A DNA stretch of 64,000 nucleotides from Diplonema papillatum (taxonomy: Eukaryota; Euglenozoa; Diplonemea; Diplonemida; Diplonemidae), in assembly GCA_030068145.1 (NCBI GenBank), contig JAPJBO010001069.1:1-64000 (forward strand), in the 5' to 3' direction. Under the pieces are notes generated by a model. That model was not told the DNA's origin, searched no databases, and saw nothing but the letters and a program-made list of their open reading frames with translations. The translations under genes were made by a program, and so were the position numbers. The number at the start of each line of letters is the position of its first letter. The stretch's first letter is position 1. Below, piece after piece: positions 63,916-64,000 of the stretch.

Positions 63916-64000
63916 CCCCCCCCAGGGGTACCAGTAACTCGGGGCCCGGGCCCTGGATAATTTTCCAGGGGTTTTGGCCCTGCACGATTACCAAAGGAAA

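Overview
This window is nuclear DNA from a eukaryote, most likely a unicellular, repeat-rich protist. The genes are widely spaced. Long GC-rich open frames are joined by canonical GT-AG introns, and the encoded proteins are typical of eukaryotes: a class I-like PI3-kinase, a JMJD8-type JmjC protein, a J-domain/TPR-like protein and mitochondrial propionyl-CoA carboxylase beta. I see no operon, rRNA, intact tRNA or CRISPR array. The combination of GC-rich genes, abundant hAT elements and tyrosine-recombinase retroelements would suit an alveolate (chromerid or dinoflagellate-like) or another algal protist. That placement is a guess; the sequence does not prove it.

Layout. 1-3.8 kb: gene-poor DNA with a 14-bp minisatellite and small inverted-repeat elements. 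3.85-9.55 kb: a full-length hAT-like DNA transposon with about 0.72-kb terminal inverted repeats (TIRs) and a 1400-aa transposase. 9.89-11.34 kb: a second foldback element carrying a small unknown ORF. 11.6-14.6 kb: PI3-kinase gene. 16.6-17.5 kb: JMJD8-like gene. 19.8-24.1 kb: J-domain gene. 27.5-29.3 kb: P-loop polynucleotide-kinase-like gene, followed by a decayed partial duplicate. 31.2-45.4 kb: one long leucine-rich-repeat/coiled-coil gene, recognised here by chaining a 5.25-kb exon to at least six short or medium exons, all in phase 0. Its largest intron holds a zinc-finger pseudogene, two palindromic satellites around telomere-like repeats, an AT-rich inverted-repeat element and a retroelement fragment. 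47.2-48.4 kb: propionyl-CoA carboxylase beta lacking its last exon(s). From 49.4 kb onward the window is almost entirely mobile and satellite DNA: a 16-bp minisatellite, a deleted hAT derivative, dispersed repeats, a tRNA-like SINE head, a 43/72-bp satellite, a frameshifted hAT remnant, and a DIRS/PAT-like tyrosine-recombinase retroelement. A roughly 0.5-kb repeat brackets this last region in inverted orientation.

The most interesting observation is in the tyrosine-recombinase retroelement (57.4-62.9 kb). Its gag-like and RNase H frames are each split. The missing halves lie on the opposite strand at the far end of a segment of about 2.76 kb, as expected if that internal segment had been inverted. 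The second is the hAT family. Its TIRs include the transposase promoter and start codon, plus an antisense copy of an internal stretch of the transposase gene, so TIR transcripts could in principle pair with transposase mRNA. A third theme is that several unrelated repeat families begin or end exactly in poly(C)/poly(G) tracts.
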